Position numbers and translations under genes: made by a program
The notes under the pieces: generated by a model
Databases searched by the model: none
What the model saw: the letters and a program-made list of their open reading frames with translations, nothing else
What the model was told of the DNA's origin: nothing
Source: Tolypothrix bouteillei VB521301
Lineage (GTDB): Bacteria > Cyanobacteriota > Cyanobacteriia > Cyanobacteriales > Nostocaceae
Length of the DNA stretch: 64,000 nt
Direction of reading: 5' to 3'
NCBI RefSeq assembly: GCF_000760695.4
Contig: NZ_JHEG04000001.1
Location: forward strand, 3,506,452 to 3,570,451
Shown: positions 27,055 through 35,785 of the stretch, one piece after another
How positions within the stretch are numbered: the first letter of the stretch is position 1
How the letters are laid out: each line of letters opens with the position of its first letter

Positions 27055-27720
27055 ATGATTGCATCTGTGGGTTTTTCGGCGTCTCAGAATGTAGATTTAG
27101 GACTTGAGCCATTCGTTGAGTTGTGTTTTCCAGTACGAGGAAAATATTTACCTGCGGATCATGGCTATGCACTCTTTTGTGGTTGGGTTAATCTCGATTC
27201 AGAAATACGCCAGCAAAAAACGGTCAGTATTTTGACTGTTCCTGGCTTTCCTGATAAACAAGGGAAAATAATTCTGAACGAATATTCTTGTTTGCGTGTT
27301 CGCGTACCAATCCCGTTAATTCCCTTGGCTTATAAGTTGGCTGGAAAATCTATTCGTTTGGGAATACATGAAATTCAAATCGGTATTCCCGAAATATTTA
27401 CATTAAAACCAGCTAGGAAACTCAAGTCTAGAATTGTTGTCATTAAGGGATATAGCGAGCCTCAATCGTTTCTAGTAGCAGCACAACGCCAGCTTGATGA
27501 TTTGGAAATTTCTGCCCAAATTTCCATCCCCAAAGACAGACAGGGTGAATTCTGTCGCAAAACCATTAAAGTTAAACGTTATACAGTAGTGGGTTTTACA
27601 ACGGAAGTTTCTGGTTTGAGTGACGACGATTCTATCAAGTTACAACAATTGGGAATTGGTGGTAAAAGACACATGGGTTGTGGATATTTCTTGCCTTGTA
27701 AGGGAGGTAGAAATGTTTAA
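27055..27720 (+). CDS. cas6: Cas6 (MYXAN type, Cmx6-like) crRNA endoribonuclease
   Basis: 221 residues. The start (VELCFPVRGKYLPADHGYALF) and the glycine-rich C-terminal loop GIGGKRHMGCGYFLP identify the Cas6 family and its MYXAN branch. It cuts pre-crRNA within repeats and normally stays on the crRNA 3' hairpin. In array 2 the plus-strand repeat can fold GAUACC-GCAA-GGUGUU, a stem with a GNRA-type loop that Cas6 could recognise. It is the first gene of the effector operon; its end overlaps the cas3 start by eight bases. Confidence 0.9.
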   Translation: MIASVGFSASQNVDLGLEPFVELCFPVRGKYLPADHGYALFCGWVNLDSEIRQQKTVSILTVPGFPDKQGKIILNEYSCLRVRVPIPLIPLAYKLAGKSIRLGIHEIQIGIPEIFTLKPARKLKSRIVVIKGYSEPQSFLVAAQRQLDDLEISAQISIPKDRQGEFCRKTIKVKRYTVVGFTTEVSGLSDDDSIKLQQLGIGGKRHMGCGYFLPCKGGRNV

Positions 27721-30124
27721 AAAATTGCTGGCTAAGTCTTGCAAGCCAGGAGAAAACGATCCGAGAAAAAAAGGTGCTGCAACGTACACTGGACATATCA
27801 GTTTTGTCATGCAAGCAACTGATGTTTTGGTAGATAAATTGGGTATGGCTATTCTCGAACAATTGGGAATACAGTATATTGGTTTAGATTTCTTAGCAGC
27901 AACAGTCAAATTGGGTGCATATTTGCACGATTGGGGTAAAGCCAATCAACATTTCCAAGAAATGGTTTACTTAAAAACCATCGATCCAAGATCCACGAAT
28001 CCAGAAATTCAAAGTTATAGAGAGAAGATTAGAAAATCTTTAGAAACGCATTCAAATAAACAAATGCTGCGTCATGAAGTGATTAGCGGTATTTTAGCAC
28101 TACAAGTTCCCTGCTTTCGAGAATGGCTGGAAAAGTGTCCCAACGCAAATTTAACGATCGCAGTTTGGGCGGCGATGGGACATCATTTAAAAATTGGGTT
28201 AGATAAAAATGGGACGCCATCAGGTTATATTGCGGAAATTCCTTCTGGTACGGGAGATGAATTAAAAATATACACCACTCATTCCGATTTTCTGACAGTT
28301 TTAAAAATGGGTAGTCAATATCTGGGATTGCCCAAACAATTACCGGAATTTCCAACGAAAATTTGGACTGACAAGCAATTATTAATAGCTTTAACAAATT
28401 TACGCAATGAATTTAATGATTTTGAACCTGATTGGGAGCAACAAAAATTTATTGCAGCAGTCAAAGCAACAGTAATCGCAGCAGATTTAGCTGGTTCTGC
28501 ACTTCATGAAGTAGAGGAAGACTTTCAAGGATGGATTGAAGAAGTCTTATCACTACAACTTTCAAAACAAGAGTTAAATAACCTAGTCAAACAACGTTTG
28601 AAGGGTAAAAAATTACGACCATTTCAAGAGTTAATTGCTGAATCCAAGCATCGGGTGACGTTGGTGAAGGCTGGTTGCGGAACGGGTAAAACGGTTGGAG
28701 CATATGCTTGGGCAGAAAAATGGGCTGTCGGGCGTAAATTATTTTTCTCCTATCCAACAACAGGTACAGCATCTCAAGGTTATATTGACTATGCATTTGA
28801 AACAGACATTGAAGCTGCTTTAATGCATTCTCGTGCTGATTTAGACAGAGAATTACTATTTTCTGGAGATGAAGACGATCGTGAAAGCATCGATTCTAAG
28901 CTAATGGCTTTTCAAGCTTGGCGCAAAAAATTGATTGTTTGTACTGTTGATTCAGTGTTAGGTTTAATTCAAAATAATCGCAAACCGCTTTATTCATGGT
29001 CTGCATTAGCACAAGCTGCTTTTGTATTTGATGAAGTTCATGCTTTCGATCCGCGTCTGTTTGGAGCCTTATTAAAGTTTCTGAAAGCTTTTAAAGGTGC
29101 GCCAATTTTATTAATGAGTGCCAGTTTTAGTCCCCAACAGTTGGCAGCGATTCAACAAGTCTTGGCAGAACAGGGGGAAGATTTAGGAGAACCAATTGAA
29201 GGACCAAAAGAATTAGAAGAATTACCCCGTTATGACATCACTTATGTTCCCGAAGTCAGTAACTTTGAGGAACTAACGGCAGTTTGGGAACCTGTTATTG
29301 AGGCTTTACGAAACAAACAAAAAGTTTTATGGGTAACTAACTCGGTAAAAACTTGTATTGAAATTTATCGGACTGCACAAAAAAAACTTGCGGAACAATT
29401 CCCAGAATTTGCGATCGCTCCATTAATTTATCATAGCCGATTCCGTTACAAAGACAGGGTGAAAAAACATCAAGCTGTCATTGAAGCATTCAAACAAGAT
29501 GAACCTGTTTTGGCTATTACTACCCAAGTCTGTGAAATGTCTTTAGATTTGAGTGCCGATCTATTAATTTCTGCGATCGCTCCTGCAGCAGCTTTAATTC
29601 AACGATTGGGACGGCTCAACCGCAGGATGAGCAAACCAGAAGAAGGAGCAAAACTAGCAATTGTTTATCCTTGGGATAATCCAAATCCATATGATAAAGT
29701 AGAAATCTCTACAGGAAAGCAGTTGATTCAAGAATTTTCGGGAAAAATAGGCATTTCTCAACGAGATTTAGCAGAATTTGCAGCAAGTCTTAATTCTGAA
29801 GAAATTCAAGAAGTTAAATCTAATTGGCTGGAAGACAATTGGTGTACGAATCGGGATTCTTTGCGGGAAGCAGGCTATACAATTACCGTGATTTTGGGTG
29901 AAGATGAACCAGAAATTTGGAAAATCGCTCAGCAGAAAGAGCAGGAACTATTACAAAAACATCAGAATACATCGCGGATGAAGTTATTTAAACAAGAAGC
30001 ACAGAAATGGACAGTACCCATCCGTATTGAATCAGATTATTATACCTGGAAACGTATAGGATTTTATCCTGTAACACCAGAAGGCAGAATTCCCTACAGT
30101 GAAGAGGTAGGAGCAGAACAGTGA
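27713..30124 (+). CDS. cas3: Cas3 HD nuclease-helicase
   Basis: 803 residues from the ATG at 27713, chosen because AGGGAGGTAG lies just upstream; the frame is open a further 31 codons without support. The HD nuclease domain has AYLHDWGKA near residue 69 and RHEVISG. The superfamily 2 helicase has Walker A GCGTGKT near 319, DEVH near 440 (VFDEVHAFD), LLMSASF, and the final motif ALIQRLGRLNR. It unwinds and degrades DNA marked by Cascade. Nothing essential appears missing, so interference should be possible. It overlaps cas8 by GTGA. Confidence 0.95.
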   Translation: MFKKLLAKSCKPGENDPRKKGAATYTGHISFVMQATDVLVDKLGMAILEQLGIQYIGLDFLAATVKLGAYLHDWGKANQHFQEMVYLKTIDPRSTNPEIQSYREKIRKSLETHSNKQMLRHEVISGILALQVPCFREWLEKCPNANLTIAVWAAMGHHLKIGLDKNGTPSGYIAEIPSGTGDELKIYTTHSDFLTVLKMGSQYLGLPKQLPEFPTKIWTDKQLLIALTNLRNEFNDFEPDWEQQKFIAAVKATVIAADLAGSALHEVEEDFQGWIEEVLSLQLSKQELNNLVKQRLKGKKLRPFQELIAESKHRVTLVKAGCGTGKTVGAYAWAEKWAVGRKLFFSYPTTGTASQGYIDYAFETDIEAALMHSRADLDRELLFSGDEDDRESIDSKLMAFQAWRKKLIVCTVDSVLGLIQNNRKPLYSWSALAQAAFVFDEVHAFDPRLFGALLKFLKAFKGAPILLMSASFSPQQLAAIQQVLAEQGEDLGEPIEGPKELEELPRYDITYVPEVSNFEELTAVWEPVIEALRNKQKVLWVTNSVKTCIEIYRTAQKKLAEQFPEFAIAPLIYHSRFRYKDRVKKHQAVIEAFKQDEPVLAITTQVCEMSLDLSADLLISAIAPAAALIQRLGRLNRRMSKPEEGAKLAIVYPWDNPNPYDKVEISTGKQLIQEFSGKIGISQRDLAEFAASLNSEEIQEVKSNWLEDNWCTNRDSLREAGYTITVILGEDEPEIWKIAQQKEQELLQKHQNTSRMKLFKQEAQKWTVPIRIESDYYTWKRIGFYPVTPEGRIPYSEEVGAEQ

Positions 30125-31674
30125 ATTTAGAATTTGATTTAGGTAATCCTTGTTTTACCTTGTTGCATCGTGCTGGTTTAGCTGGATTGTGGATGACGTT
30201 AAAGCAATTAGAAAAAGAAAAAGCTGAAGTACCATCTGGATTCAATTGGCAGCTTAGCAAACGCCAAGTCAATTTAAATTGGAATGGAAACGATAGAGAC
30301 ACATTGGAATGGTTTCTGAAAGAGTCTTTTCAATTAAATGACGGCATCATCGCATTACGCGGATTAGATACAAAATCTATGCGCGAGGATGCACAGGTAA
30401 TAGTCCATCAAGGAATTTTAGGGACTCTTTTACAGCATACCAGTACCCACAAATCCGATGGAGTTGTGACAAAATCCCTATCTTTAGGGGAGAACGAGCC
30501 AGAAACTTCAGTCAAATACAAAAGTATAAAAAGCTATACATATCAAGAATTTGCGGAAAATTTATGTGACAAAAATGGACAATTCTTAACTCATCCAATT
30601 AGTGTTGCTGGATGGTTAAATCCTGGTGCAGCCGTCAGACATATTGCTTTTAGTTCCGATACGAGTTTTGAGGAGAACCCGGAAAATGCTTTCATTTTAT
30701 TATTTGCACCTGTTGCTTGTTATTACTATATCCTTCGTTCCAAATTGCGAGATAAACGCGCTCAATACGCTTTAGTCATTCCAGAAATTACAGATTTAGA
30801 AAAGTATGCAAAATATCGGCAAAATCAGCAATTGCGGAATGCCATTTATAAAGATTTTCATGCTTCTGGTTTAGGTGATGCTGGGTTGAGATTTTTAACC
30901 TTAGACGCAACTGTTAATATTACTCAAACTTTTGGTATACAGCGCTGTCAGGTTTTGACATTGGGAACTGTTGCATGGGCGACGCAACAAAAAACTCGTA
31001 CAGATATGTATGTAGTGGAAGCAACTGATGAGAATTGCCATAACTATCAAGTTTGTAATGCTTGGTTGCAAGATAAAGCGATCGCAGGTAAAGAAGGTGG
31101 ATTTGTTGCTACAAGCTTTGCCAAGGAATTAATTGCTGAAAATTTAGCTAAAAATATACCTTGGTATTCTGGAATCTCAGAAAAAGTAAATAGTAATGAG
31201 CTTTTTCAAAAGTTAGCTTATGAAAGGGGAGGATTATATCAAGTGATTCAAAAAGTGCAGTCAGACGAACGTGAAAAATTATTCGTTAAAGCTTGCCATG
31301 AAGCCATTAGTTATACTTATGGAAAAATCTCAAAAATAGCAAAAAAAAGAGGAGAAATACCTAATTTTGATCGTGAAACTGTACGTATTAGAACTGGCTT
31401 AAGTCGATGTAAAAATTCTGAAACATTTCGAGAATTTATTACAGATTTTTGGTCAAGAGCCGGAAAAATACCAACTTTACAAAAGCATTGGGAAGAATTA
31501 ATAGAATTTGTGATGTTAGAGAAAAATTGGAAGAAATCAAGAGATTTAGCCTTACTGGCATTAGCTAGTTATAAAGGTACGGGAAGTTCCGATGGAGATA
31601 AAGATGATTCTGATGAAGGCGAGCCTGTTGATGATGATACTTTTGATGAAGAAAACGCTCCCGATATTCTTTAA
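30121..31674 (+). CDS. cas8: Cas8 large subunit (MYXAN/DevT-like)
   Basis: 517 residues, GTG start overlapping the cas3 stop. The opening NLEFDLGNPCFTLLHRAGLAGLW and the AVRHIAFSSDTSFEENPE segment suit the Cas8a1/Cmx1 (DevT) large-subunit family, which in Cascade recognises the PAM and recruits Cas3. The C-terminal 30 residues are very acidic (many D/E from about 487). Assignment rests on these local similarities and on operon position; large subunits diverge strongly. Confidence 0.8.
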   Translation: MNLEFDLGNPCFTLLHRAGLAGLWMTLKQLEKEKAEVPSGFNWQLSKRQVNLNWNGNDRDTLEWFLKESFQLNDGIIALRGLDTKSMREDAQVIVHQGILGTLLQHTSTHKSDGVVTKSLSLGENEPETSVKYKSIKSYTYQEFAENLCDKNGQFLTHPISVAGWLNPGAAVRHIAFSSDTSFEENPENAFILLFAPVACYYYILRSKLRDKRAQYALVIPEITDLEKYAKYRQNQQLRNAIYKDFHASGLGDAGLRFLTLDATVNITQTFGIQRCQVLTLGTVAWATQQKTRTDMYVVEATDENCHNYQVCNAWLQDKAIAGKEGGFVATSFAKELIAENLAKNIPWYSGISEKVNSNELFQKLAYERGGLYQVIQKVQSDEREKLFVKACHEAISYTYGKISKIAKKRGEIPNFDRETVRIRTGLSRCKNSETFREFITDFWSRAGKIPTLQKHWEELIEFVMLEKNWKKSRDLALLALASYKGTGSSDGDKDDSDEGEPVDDDTFDEENAPDIL

Positions 31675-31729
31675 CTCTCTCGTTTTTCCATCATAAAGCT
31701 CTAAATTTTTTATTTAAGGAGATTGACAA

Positions 31730-32656
31730 ATGACATTTCATTTATTTGGAAACATCTTAACTGGATACGGAACTGCTGCCAATAATCGTGGAGAAAATGA
31801 AGGAAATATTACGACTCTTCAAAAAATTCTGTGGAAAAATAACGTACATACAACAGTCTCCGCCGAAGCCATTCGTTGGGCGTTACGTTATTACTGGCAA
31901 ACCTGCGGTGAAGATTATCAAGTCAATCGGCGTTGGAATGATGATGCTAACGACAATATTTGGCAAAATGAAAATTTTGATGATACAGCTTTTATTGATG
32001 ATGATGTTTTAGGTTTCATGCGTGCTGAAGGTGCAAAAGTTGAAGCATCGGATGAACCAAAAGCTAAAGGTAAAAAAGCTGCTGCTGCTAAAGGTACAAC
32101 GACAGCAAAACGAGGTGTTTTAGAAGTGACTCGTGCTGTTTCCATAACACCCTTTAGTGGTGACTTAACCTTTAATTCTTTGAGTGGCAAAAAAGGCAGA
32201 ACTTCACTTTATGGAACAGAAGTACACGCGACTTGCTATCAATATGGATTTGCATTAACTCCAGAAAGATTAAAAGATAAATCTCGGACAATGGCAGTTT
32301 TAGATGGTTTGAGTTCTTTGGGAGAAGTTGCAGGCAATCATTCGCGTTTTCTCTATGATTTTTCTCCTGAAAGCTTGATTTTAAGATGGACACATGATTT
32401 TTCTCCCCGAATTTTGTATTCTTTTGAAGAATATGAGGGAGAAATATCAATTGGAGAATTAATCAGGAAAGTGAAAAATCAAGATATCGAACCAGAAGAA
32501 TTATGGATAGCTGGTGCTGTGACTGAATCTGAGGAAATAAAAGAATTAGAAGAATTGGGCGTACATATTTTTCCTGGAATTAAGTTAGCAGTACAAAGCA
32601 TGAAACAAGTTATTGCCAGAGATTTAAAACTACCTCAATTAGAGTTAACCCGATGA
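31730..32656 (+). CDS. cas7: Cas7 backbone subunit (DevR/Cst2 family)
   Basis: 308 residues. MTFHLFGNILTGYGTAANNRG, VSAEAIRWALRYYW and the AVSITPFSGDLTFNSLSGK segment place it in the DevR/Cst2 branch of Cas7, which coats the crRNA guide. A lysine- and alanine-rich stretch at about 103-123 looks like an inserted flexible linker. A strong ribosome site (AAGGAGATTG) precedes the ATG, as expected for the subunit needed in several copies. Overlaps cas5 by ATGA. Confidence 0.92.
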   Translation: MTFHLFGNILTGYGTAANNRGENEGNITTLQKILWKNNVHTTVSAEAIRWALRYYWQTCGEDYQVNRRWNDDANDNIWQNENFDDTAFIDDDVLGFMRAEGAKVEASDEPKAKGKKAAAAKGTTTAKRGVLEVTRAVSITPFSGDLTFNSLSGKKGRTSLYGTEVHATCYQYGFALTPERLKDKSRTMAVLDGLSSLGEVAGNHSRFLYDFSPESLILRWTHDFSPRILYSFEEYEGEISIGELIRKVKNQDIEPEELWIAGAVTESEEIKELEELGVHIFPGIKLAVQSMKQVIARDLKLPQLELTR

Positions 32657-33303
32657 TAACAGCAATCAATAAAAATTTAGCATTAGAAATTGAAGTTCCC
32701 ATCGCTTGCTTTCGTCAATCTCGCGCTAGGGAGTATGCTGAAACTTACCCATTCCCCCCACCATCGACAGTCTATGGAATGCTATTGTCAATCGTGGGAG
32801 AAACCAACAGGTATAAACATTGTGGTGTGAAATTAGCGATAGCTGTTCTTTCTCAACCTCAAAAATCAACCGTTATCCGCACTTTTCGTCGTTTCAAGAA
32901 AAAAGACATTCACGATCCAACAAACGCCAGACCCGATTACCAAGAATTACTAACCGATATTAGATTTATCGCTTGGATTAATTCTCAATCTGATAAATCT
33001 CAAACAACACTATCAGAAAGATTAGAACAAGCATTTACAAATCCAACCTCAATCGAACGTTTTGGTGGTTTGTGCTTGGGAGAAAGTCGAGATTTAGTCA
33101 ATTCTGTAACAGTGTGGTCGGAAAGCGATCGCAGTCAATCTTTGCAATGGTTGGTACAAGATGATGATGGATTATTCACTTTGCCCTATTGGGTGGATCA
33201 TGTTGGTTCCAAAGGTACGCGATGGAAGAGGTATTTAATACTTGAGCCATCAAAAAATTATCTTCCTCCTGAATCTGCTTGGACGGTCATTCAGCCAACC
33301 TAA
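32653..33303 (+). CDS. cas5: Cas5 (MYXAN/DevS family)
   Basis: 216 residues. IEVPIACFRQSRAREYAETY and FPPPSTVYGMLLSIVGE are the Cas5/DevS signature, and RTFRRFKKKD follows. Cas5 caps the 5' handle of the crRNA in Cascade. Its start overlaps cas7. The gene ends the effector block; a repeat-like element and a dispersed repeat separate it from the adaptation genes. Confidence 0.92.
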   Translation: MITAINKNLALEIEVPIACFRQSRAREYAETYPFPPPSTVYGMLLSIVGETNRYKHCGVKLAIAVLSQPQKSTVIRTFRRFKKKDIHDPTNARPDYQELLTDIRFIAWINSQSDKSQTTLSERLEQAFTNPTSIERFGGLCLGESRDLVNSVTVWSESDRSQSLQWLVQDDDGLFTLPYWVDHVGSKGTRWKRYLILEPSKNYLPPESAWTVIQPT

Positions 33304-33309
33304 TCATCA

Positions 33310-33342
33310 TTAACCTCAGATGTCGTAAGGCGCTAAAACAGG
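33310..33342 (+). repeat. Solitary atypical CRISPR repeat between cas5 and cas4-cas1
   Basis: TTAACCTCAGAT-GT-CGTAAGG matches the array 2 repeat at all but two of 21 positions. It then changes to CGCTAAAACAG instead of TGTTGAGCAC. The same altered ending (GGCGATAAACAG) occurs in the element at about 26632-26643. It starts seven bases after the cas5 stop and is not followed by another repeat. Confidence 0.75.
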
Positions 33343-33367
33343 AAGCGTCCCAATTTGGAAAAAACAT

Positions 33368-33530
33368 CCTTGTGATTGAAATCACGCCTATACAAACAAA
33401 GTCCGCCTAAGCGCAAAGCGCACGCTACGCGAACGCGGACTTAATCAGAAGTCCACGTAGGTGGACGAGCGTTTGTGTAGCTCCGAAATTCTATTCTGAG
33501 AGCAATTGCAAATTTGGGATGCTCCCCTAA
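33368..33530. repeat. Dispersed palindromic repeat in the cas operon
   Basis: It contains GATTGAAATCACGCC, ATACAAACAAAGTCCGCC, GCGCAAAGCGCACGC and the terminal block AAATTCTATTCTGAGAGCAAT, the same architecture as 22430-22745 and 37888-37985. It fills the space between cas5 and cas4-cas1 and may separate effector and adaptation transcripts. Confidence 0.75.
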
Positions 33531-33554
33531 AACACAATTACCTTACAGACATAT

Positions 33555-35219
33555 ATGCAAATTCTCCAACATATCGAACTTTCGACCAAACTTGAAACAA
33601 TCCGCGTTTCTGCTCTCCATGCTTTAGCCTATTGTCCCCGCCTATTTTACCTTGAAGAAGTGGAAGAACTCTACACCCAGGATGCTGCAGTATTTGCTGG
33701 ACGCAGGTTACACGCCGAACTTGAAAAGCAAGAAGATGAAGACTGGGAAGAATTATTCCTCACTAGCGAAGTATTAGGAATACGGGGACGGGTTGATGCA
33801 TTGCGAACTCGCGAAGGAGAAACAATTCCCTACGAACACAAGCGGGGAAGATGCCATCGGGATGAAAACAAACAACCCCAAGCATGGGAAAGCGATAAAT
33901 TACAAATCCTTGCTTACTGTTGTTTGCTTGAATCATCTCTTGGTATTCATATTAAAGAAGGTCGCATTCGCTATCACGCTGATAATGTGTTAGTTCGCAT
34001 CCCACTAGATGATTTAGGACGATCGGCAGTTCGGGAAGCTATAGAAAAAGCACGCCACCTCAAACAGTCTATCCATCGACCACCAATAACCGATAACGAA
34101 CGCTTGTGTGCTCGTTGTTCCCTTTCCCCTGTATGTTTACCTGAAGAAGCACGTCTGGCACACGATCGCCAATGGCAACCAATACGCTTGTTTCCTGAAG
34201 ATGATGACAGGCAAGTCATTCACGTTCTCGAACCGGGTACTAGTGTAGGTAGAACTGGGGAGCAAATCAAAATTGCCCGTCGCAACCAACCATTAGAAAC
34301 TATTCCCGCTCGACAGGTAGCTCAATTGGTACTGCACAGCTATTCGCAGATTTCCACCCAAGCTCTACATTTCTGTGGCGAACAGGGAATAGGAGTACAT
34401 TTTATTTCTGGAGGTGGTCGTTACCTAGGTAGTTTTGATACTCGTAATGGGAGCGTTCAACGTCGCATTCGTCAGTATGCTGCCCTAAGTTCCCCCGATA
34501 CTTGCTTGGAGTTGGCGCGTAAACTCGTAATTTGTCGCGCTCAAGGACAGCGAAAATTTCTCATGCGTGGGAAGGGCAAAAACAAAGCTAGCGAGAAATT
34601 GACAAAAGCGATCGCGCAAATGAAAGCCGTGTTAAAACTTGTTCCCCATGCAAAATCTTTGGAATCGCTTTTGGGTTACGAAGGAAATTTAGCAGCACTT
34701 TATTTTGATGCTTTACCCGATTTGATTTCACCAGATGTACCAGCAGAAATGGGCTTTGACATCAGAAACCGTCGTCCCCCTAAAGATAGGTTTAATTGCC
34801 TTTTGGGGTTTGGGTACGCTTTGTTACTCAAAGATATAATGAATGCCATTTTGATAGTAGGGCTGGAGCCTGCACTAGGCTTTTACCACCAACCGCGATC
34901 GCAAGCTGCACCCTTAGTTTTGGATTTGATGGAAATTTTCCGAGTTCCTTTGGTGGATATGATCGTCATGTCTTCCGTCAATCGCAATCAATGGGACATA
35001 AAAGCTGATTTTCATATTTGCGGACAACAAGTTTGGCTGAGCGAAACTGGTAAACGCAAGTTTGTGGAACTCTACGAAAATCGCAAGCAGGAAACTTGGA
35101 AGCATCCAGCAACGGGTTATTCCCTAACTTATCGTCGTTTACTAGAGTTGGAAGTGCGACTCTTAGAAAAGGAATGGATGGGTGAGGGTGGTTTGTTCGC
35201 TCAGTTGATTGTCCGATGA
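33555..35219 (+). CDS. cas4-cas1: Cas4-Cas1 fusion, spacer adaptation protein
   Basis: 554 residues. Residues 1-200 are Cas4: Cys27 (AYCPRLF) with the C-terminal cysteine cluster CARCSLSPVC (about 183-192) for a 4Fe-4S site, and the RecB nuclease core GRVDAL...YEHKRGR. Residues 210-554 are Cas1: VLEPGTSVGRTG at the start, metal ligands in YEGNLAALYF (Glu), FYHQPR (His) and LVLDLMEIFRVPLVD (acidic). Cas1 integrates new spacers with Cas2; Cas4 trims prespacers and selects the PAM end. Cas4-Cas1 fusions are known in MYXAN-type and type I-G systems. cas2 follows after nine bases. Confidence 0.95.
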   Translation: MQILQHIELSTKLETIRVSALHALAYCPRLFYLEEVEELYTQDAAVFAGRRLHAELEKQEDEDWEELFLTSEVLGIRGRVDALRTREGETIPYEHKRGRCHRDENKQPQAWESDKLQILAYCCLLESSLGIHIKEGRIRYHADNVLVRIPLDDLGRSAVREAIEKARHLKQSIHRPPITDNERLCARCSLSPVCLPEEARLAHDRQWQPIRLFPEDDDRQVIHVLEPGTSVGRTGEQIKIARRNQPLETIPARQVAQLVLHSYSQISTQALHFCGEQGIGVHFISGGGRYLGSFDTRNGSVQRRIRQYAALSSPDTCLELARKLVICRAQGQRKFLMRGKGKNKASEKLTKAIAQMKAVLKLVPHAKSLESLLGYEGNLAALYFDALPDLISPDVPAEMGFDIRNRRPPKDRFNCLLGFGYALLLKDIMNAILIVGLEPALGFYHQPRSQAAPLVLDLMEIFRVPLVDMIVMSSVNRNQWDIKADFHICGQQVWLSETGKRKFVELYENRKQETWKHPATGYSLTYRRLLELEVRLLEKEWMGEGGLFAQLIVR

Positions 35220-35228
35220 GGTGGTGAT

Positions 35229-35522
35229 ATGGGAGAAATCAGAAATTGTTACATCATTTGCTACGACATTCGCTGTCCAAAACGTTGGCGCAAAGCTTAT
35301 AAATTGTTGGAGGGGTATGGAGAACGGATACAATACTCAATCTTTCGCTGCGTCATGAATCAACGCGATCGCGAAAAATTACGTTGGGAGTTGGAGACGA
35401 TTTTGGCAAAAGAAGACTGTATTTTGTTTGTGCGTTTGAGCGATCGTTGCGTGCAAGATATACCCAAATATAATCGACCGGGTACATGGGAAAATACAGA
35501 TAAGCCTTTTTTGATTGTCTGA
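35229..35522 (+). CDS. cas2: Cas2 adaptation protein
   Basis: 97 residues, the usual length. The ferredoxin-like start CYIICYDIRCPKRWRKAYKLLEGYG has the conserved Asp at the end of the first strand, and RIQYSIFRC follows. It bridges two Cas1 dimers during spacer integration. Last gene of the cas locus; the leader of array 2 begins about 90 bases downstream. Confidence 0.97.
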   Translation: MGEIRNCYIICYDIRCPKRWRKAYKLLEGYGERIQYSIFRCVMNQRDREKLRWELETILAKEDCILFVRLSDRCVQDIPKYNRPGTWENTDKPFLIV

Positions 35523-35614
35523 AAAATACAAGCATCTGTGTTTGTTAGGGTAATTAAAGTAGACGTTTTCCTTGAAACCCTTACTATTACAACATTTGAG
35601 AGATTTTTGAAGCT

Positions 35615-35785
35615 CTGTAGGTGCTTGCAAAATCTTCAAAATACCTTATATCAAGGGTTTTAGCTGATGAAGTCAGGTTGAATTTGAGGAAGAATTAGAA
35701 AGTTTTAGTTTTTGATTGGTTTTTTGGCAAGGTACTTGTAAACTTGGATTGGAGCGCTTGCTTGTCAAGTCTTTCAGCCTTCGCT
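35615..35785 (+). promoter_or_regulatory. Leader of CRISPR array 2
   Basis: It holds GGTGCTTGCAAAAT (35620-35633), TTATAT (35646-35651), and GTACTTGTAAA starting 54 bases before the first repeat. These match the array 1 leader in content and spacing (TTATAT to first repeat 135 against 139 bases), so both arrays should be used by the same Cas1-Cas2. Confidence 0.75.

Noticed and set aside
27620..27712. Upstream extension of cas3 by 31 codons
   Set aside because: The extension overlaps cas6 deeply and has no ribosome site; AGGGAGGTAG sits properly before the ATG at 27713.
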